A DNA stretch of 64,000 nt from positions 171,182,001-171,246,000 of the forward strand of contig JBITNC010000001.1 in NCBI GenBank assembly GCA_050084985.1, read 5' to 3'. Below the pieces are notes generated by a model that worked only from the letters and a program-made list of their open reading frames with translations, was not told where the DNA came from and did no database searches. The number at the start of each line of letters is the position of its first letter. Positions within the stretch are counted from its first letter, which is position 1. The position numbers and the translations under genes were made by a program. Shown here piece after piece: positions 60,290 through 64,000 of this stretch. Origin of the DNA: Nageia nagi (lineage: Eukaryota > Pinophyta).

Positions 60290-61230
60290 CATTAATAACA
60301 TGTGAAAGGGAATAATAGATGCAAAAATTGGTTCAAAAGTTTACTGACTTATTTGTAGAGATACATGGATTACCTCCTATGAAAGATATATAATATGATA
60401 TTCATTTGTTACCTAATGCTTCATTTCCCAACATAGCTTTGTATCATTAATTAGTTTTGGAGCAAGAGGAGATAAAGAGGTAGATTTAGGATTTGGTTGA
60501 TTAAGGTGTGATCAGACCAAGTACATATCCATGTGGATCACCTATTATTTTTGTTTCCAAAAAGGATCAAACTTGGAGTATGTGTATTGAATATAGAGCA
60601 CTTTACAAAATCACCATAAAAAATTGCTATCCTTTGCCTCAGATAGATGATCTTTTGAATCAGTTACAAGGGGCAATATTCTTCACTAAGTTGGACTTGA
60701 GAAGTGGATATCACCAAGTTTGAATCAAGGAGAAGGACATTTGGAATAATACTTTCAAAATAATACAAGGCCTATTTGAGTGGCTTATTTTTTGCATTTG
60801 GTTTATGCAACGCATCGACCACATTTATGAGAGTAATGAATGATGTGCTTCATCCATTTATTGATTTTTTTGTTGTTGTATACTTGGATAATATTCTTGT
60901 TTATAGTTATACTTGGAAATAACATGTTGTAGATCTTAGAAAATTGTTTCAAGATTTTTATAGGGAGAAGTTATTGTTGAAACATTCAAAATGTGAGTTT
61001 GGAAAAGAGTCTTTGATGTATTTGGGCCATGTTATTGGTCATGGATAACTTAAGATAGATCCTAGTAAAGTAAGTGCTATAATAGATTAGCCAAGTCCAT
61101 CTCATGTAACTAAAGTAAGGAGTTTCTTAGGTTCTATCCAATATTTGAGATGGTTTATTGTTCATTTTTCTCATAATTCTTCACCTTTACATGATGTAAC
61201 TGATAAGAGGCAAGTGTTCCAATGGGAGAA
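60290..61230 (+). pseudogene. pol: Gypsy reverse transcriptase remnant (element F)
   Basis: Motifs run from [19 protein letters not shown] (60511) through [20 protein letters not shown] and [14 protein letters not shown] (60670-60720, first catalytic Asp present). A stop follows where relatives have Arg, and a frameshift near 60780. The catalytic box reads YLDN (60881-60892) instead of YLDD. LGHVIGH-like sequence at 61020 and PSHVTKVRSFLG (61095-61130) end the domain, and HNSSPLHDVTDKRQVFQWE marks the start of the tether before the break. Confidence 0.88.
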
Positions 61231-62551
61231 TGTAACACTTCACCTATTCTTAACTTCACAAAACCCTAAAATTTTAGACCTTTTTTTATTTAATTTAAAC
61301 ACTCAAATGGTCTATGAATGGACAAGGCAATCCATATGATCATATCAATGATGCTATCTAGTTGGCACTCACATCGTAAGATTGGTCAAATATGGATTAA
61401 CCAACCCTCATCAGAATCCTTTTGGTATTTACTTCTCAATGCTCATCTGTTGGAATATGACATATATATTACCCCACCAGTTTTGTTCATGAACTATGCA
61501 ATAGACATTTTGGTCATGAAATAGTGGTTTCCTACTTAGGACCCATATCACCCAAGAGAATGCTCATCCACAAGGTTATGCATCTTTTTAGATGGTAACC
61601 CTCCAATTCATAGGCATAGGTAGATTGTCTTAGGAAATATTTCATATGAAATAAGTAAGCATCATCACCTATAGAAAAATTATCATACTCCTATTTGCTA
61701 AACTATAGGCAATATGAATACTATTTATCTTCACTCGGTAACTACAATTTTATCAATTGCTATCCTCATCTAATAAACTATTAAGGATATAAGATACTAG
61801 CCTACCCATATCTAGCATCTAGGCTCACTATGAAGTCTAACATCCTTGTGGTCATATCTTGGGTAGCCATGGGTATTGGAATAATACCCTTAAGTGGTTT
61901 GTATAGTCTAATAAATTGCTAAGTAAGATTATAAAGAAAAACCATCCCCACTCTAATGTTCCTAGAAATAATTGGTCCCAAATTAATTATTAGGTTTTCT
62001 AGGTTTCATGCTTGAATCAAGCATTAGGATGTTCCTCTAATCTAATTCATTACAAATAAACCAACTTTTACATTATTAAACATGTTTGATAAATAAAGCA
62101 ATAAATTCATTAAATGTATACAAGAAGTTTCCAACAATCTTATTCATGAAGCTACCAAGAATATTCAATAGAACTTTATTATAATTATCCCATATGCATG
62201 ATGCGATGCAAAGAATATTACTCTAAAAGTACTTCACATGCCAAAAAAATAGGGAAATGCATAGCAGCATTTTATAGCAAATTCATGATTTTTAAAGATT
62301 TTTATTTTTTTAATTTGCTATTTCTAGGCTCATCGGCCTGGCCCTGATAGCCTAATTTTTTCAAGTTTATTTTTTTTCTTGGTTAGCTAGCCAAAATTTT
62401 ATATCTTTGATGTATATTTTATATAAATTAGCCAAGTATACCCCTACCAAATTGAAACCAAGTCACCTATATTTTATAGAATTTTTTATTTTGCATAAGC
62501 AAGTTGCCACTTAATACCAGATCCTCCAAGGAAAAAATATGAATTTGAAAT
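61231..62551. other. Unassigned DNA, possibly beginning with an LTR
   Basis: Starts TGTAACACTTCACC at the exact point where the element F reading frame ends; many plant gypsy LTRs begin TGTAACA. No second copy is in the window, and I see no primer-binding site, so an LTR call is only a suggestion. The rest has no recognised gene. A ~30-bp motif shared with 29703 lies at about 62378. Confidence 0.35.
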
Positions 62552-62985
62552 ATGCTCAACTTCTCCTTGCACTCACTTGAATTCTCCCTATAGACACTTG
62601 ACTTCTCCCTAAATATGTTTAACTTCTCCCTACAAATGCTTGACTTCTCCTTGCAGATGCTTCACTTCTCCCTATGGATGCTTGACTTCTTCCTATAGAT
62701 GCTCGACTTATACCTATGAAAAGATGCTTGACTTATCCTTGCACCTGCTCAACTTATCCTTATAGATGCTTGAATTCTCCTTATAAATGCTCAACTTCTC
62801 CCTACACATGTTTGACTTCTTCCTATCAACACTTGAAGTTTCCCTATGGATGTTCGACTTCTCCTTATGGATGCTTGACTTCTCCCTATAGATGCTTGAC
62901 TTCTCCCTACAGATGCTTGAATTCTTCCTATATATGCTTGAATTCTCCATGTATATTCTCAACTTATCCCTATAGACACTCATCT
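62552..62985. repeat. 21-bp minisatellite, about 20 units
   Basis: Units are variants of GCTTGACTTCTCCCTATAGAT. As 21 is a multiple of three, both strands stay open: the minus strand spells about 91 codons of a seven-residue repeat near KSSIYRE, the plus strand a Pro/Tyr/Cys-rich repeat. No start context, signal or conservation supports a gene. Degeneracy is uneven, suggesting an old array. Confidence 0.9.
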
Positions 62986-63017
62986 TCATTATTAGAGCAA
63001 ATGAGTATCTTCAAAGG

Positions 63018-63540
63018 CAAGATGTCGAGCATCTTCTAAAGCTCAATTTTGATCCAAAGGGCATTGTGTGACCACTCATTTTGCATGTACTCAATGAGAT
63101 CTATACAATGGTAAAATTATTTCATAATTTATATATCATATTTGGTCTAAATTAATAAAAATAATTTTGAGCAACTTATAACTTCATAAATATATTAAAA
63201 TTATTTTAATTAATTTAGACCAAATATGATCTCTAAATGATGAAATAACTTCACCATTAGGTATATCTCATCAAGTACATGCAAAATAAGTGGTCACACA
63301 ACCTCCTTTGGATCAAAATTGAGCTCTAGAAGATGCTTGACATCTTTCCTCTAAAGACATTCATATGCTCAAATGCATCTTTAGAGGAAAGATGTCGAGC
63401 ATCTTTTAGAGCTCAATTTTGATCCAAAGGGGGTCATGTGACCACTCATTTTTCATGTACTTGACTATATCTATCCAATGTTGAAGTTATATCATCATTT
63501 AGAGATCATATTTGGTATAAATTATTAAAATTAAGCTTGA
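63018..63540. repeat. Three-arm fold-back array related to G LTRs
   Basis: Arm 1 (63018-63175, plus), arm 2 (63190-63350, inverted) and arm 3 (63382-63540, plus) share GATGTCGAGCATCTT, CTCAATTTTGATCCAAAGG and ATCATATTTGG. A small perfect-looking hairpin, CCTCTAAAGACATTC against GCATCTTTAGAGG, lies at 63348-63388 between arms 2 and 3. The arm interior aligns with the 3' part of G LTRs (GATCCAAAGGG to GAGATCTATACAATG, for example 53831-53890). Confidence 0.78.
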
Positions 63541-64000
63541 AAAACTTGTAACTTCAATAACAGATCATGCATTTTCAATAACAAGTCAAGCATCTTCAAT
63601 CACAAGTTGAGCATGTTCATCTTATCCTCTTACAAATATATTTACTAAAACTATCATCATTTTTTTACATCATATTTCTTAAAATTTTAAAATATCCCCA
63701 TTACTTTTACTATAGTTTGGGACTCAATCTCTAAGATTTTGAAATCAATTTGCCACCATATTATTTATTTTGGTTCGCCAAAATTCCTTATGCATAACCC
63801 CATAGAAAATAATATCAAGCCCTCAGTTATTAGTAAATTGACTACTTCCAAAAAGGAAGTACAACATAGAGAATGGAATATTCCTTTTGTATTGTGTTTA
63901 GTGAACTTACAATAACAAATATTTGACTAAGTTACCCTTTTTTTCCCTAACATTAGTCAATCCATAATTTTTTATCTTATTCTATTGTAGGCTTTTGATC
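63541..64000. other. Unassigned DNA
   Basis: Loose repeats of CAAGTCAAGCATCTTCAAT and ACAAGTTGAGCATGTTCAT (63575-63622) extend the fold-back vocabulary. Nothing is recognised after about 63630. Confidence 0.4.

Larger units (their letters stand above)
58555..61230 (+). mobile_element. Gypsy element F, truncated after reverse transcriptase
   Basis: Primer-binding site, gag, protease and RT occur in gypsy order, but the sequence breaks at about 61230 just as RNase H should begin. No integrase, polypurine tract or 3' LTR follows. At the break a new sequence starts TGTAACACTT. F is unrelated in sequence to families E and G. Confidence 0.8.

Noticed and set aside
62714-62989. A heptad-repeat coiled-coil protein on the minus strand.
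   Set aside because: The periodicity comes from the 21-bp minisatellite. Residues do not follow a hydrophobic heptad pattern and both strands are open.
62552-63620. CRISPR-like array because of regularly spaced repeats.
   Set aside because: Repeats are contiguous and degenerate with no unique spacers, in eukaryotic retrotransposon-rich DNA without any cas gene.

Overview
This 64 kb window looks like intergenic DNA from a large, repeat-rich land-plant nuclear genome. A gymnosperm would fit the very AT-rich, CpG-poor, old and deeply nested LTR retrotransposons and the absence of any host gene, but the sequence alone does not name the organism. I found no intact protein-coding gene, no rRNA or tRNA gene and no CRISPR array. 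Almost every recognisable coding stretch is a decayed retrotransposon polyprotein broken by stop codons and frameshifts. Many stops sit where relatives have Gln, Trp or Arg, as expected from C-to-T and G-to-A decay of methylated DNA.

Layout. 1-3251: unassigned DNA with a degenerate short tandem repeat. 3257-11672: Ty1/copia element 1, with ~530 bp LTRs, a very long leader and a ruined gag-pol. 12456-14912: short-period repeats ending in four 111-bp satellite units. 17874-26090: a copia-like element with short LTRs (element D), split by a 6.0 kb Ty3/gypsy element (E, 18707-24715) that carries only gag and protease. 26930-28440: a CpG-richer stretch ending in poly(A). 28441-33205: a dispersed repeat pair, one copy holding a tRNA-derived SINE with a perfect 10-bp target duplication; also two tandem hairpin units and a minus-strand gypsy integrase remnant.

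33423-57850 is a scrambled cluster of one Tat-like Ty3/gypsy family (family G). It contains LTRs in both orientations, a head-to-head LTR pair, palindromic LTR heads with back-to-back polypurine tracts, two copies of a short non-coding LTR-internal-LTR derivative, one coding copy (38298-43054) whose reverse transcriptase was removed by an in-frame deletion, and two inverted integrase tails. Copia element 2 (44160-52805) inserted into one of the G LTRs. A solo LTR of family E (55817-57286) interrupts the G integrase on the minus strand.

57957-61230 is another gypsy element (F), truncated after reverse transcriptase. 62552-62985 is a 21-bp minisatellite. 63018-63540 is a three-arm fold-back array that shares sequence with the G LTRs.

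The genes do not act together as a host pathway. The window records successive retrotransposition, LTR recombination, inversion and non-autonomous derivatives. Relative order can be read from the nesting: G elements first, then the family E solo LTR and copia 2 into G; D before E.
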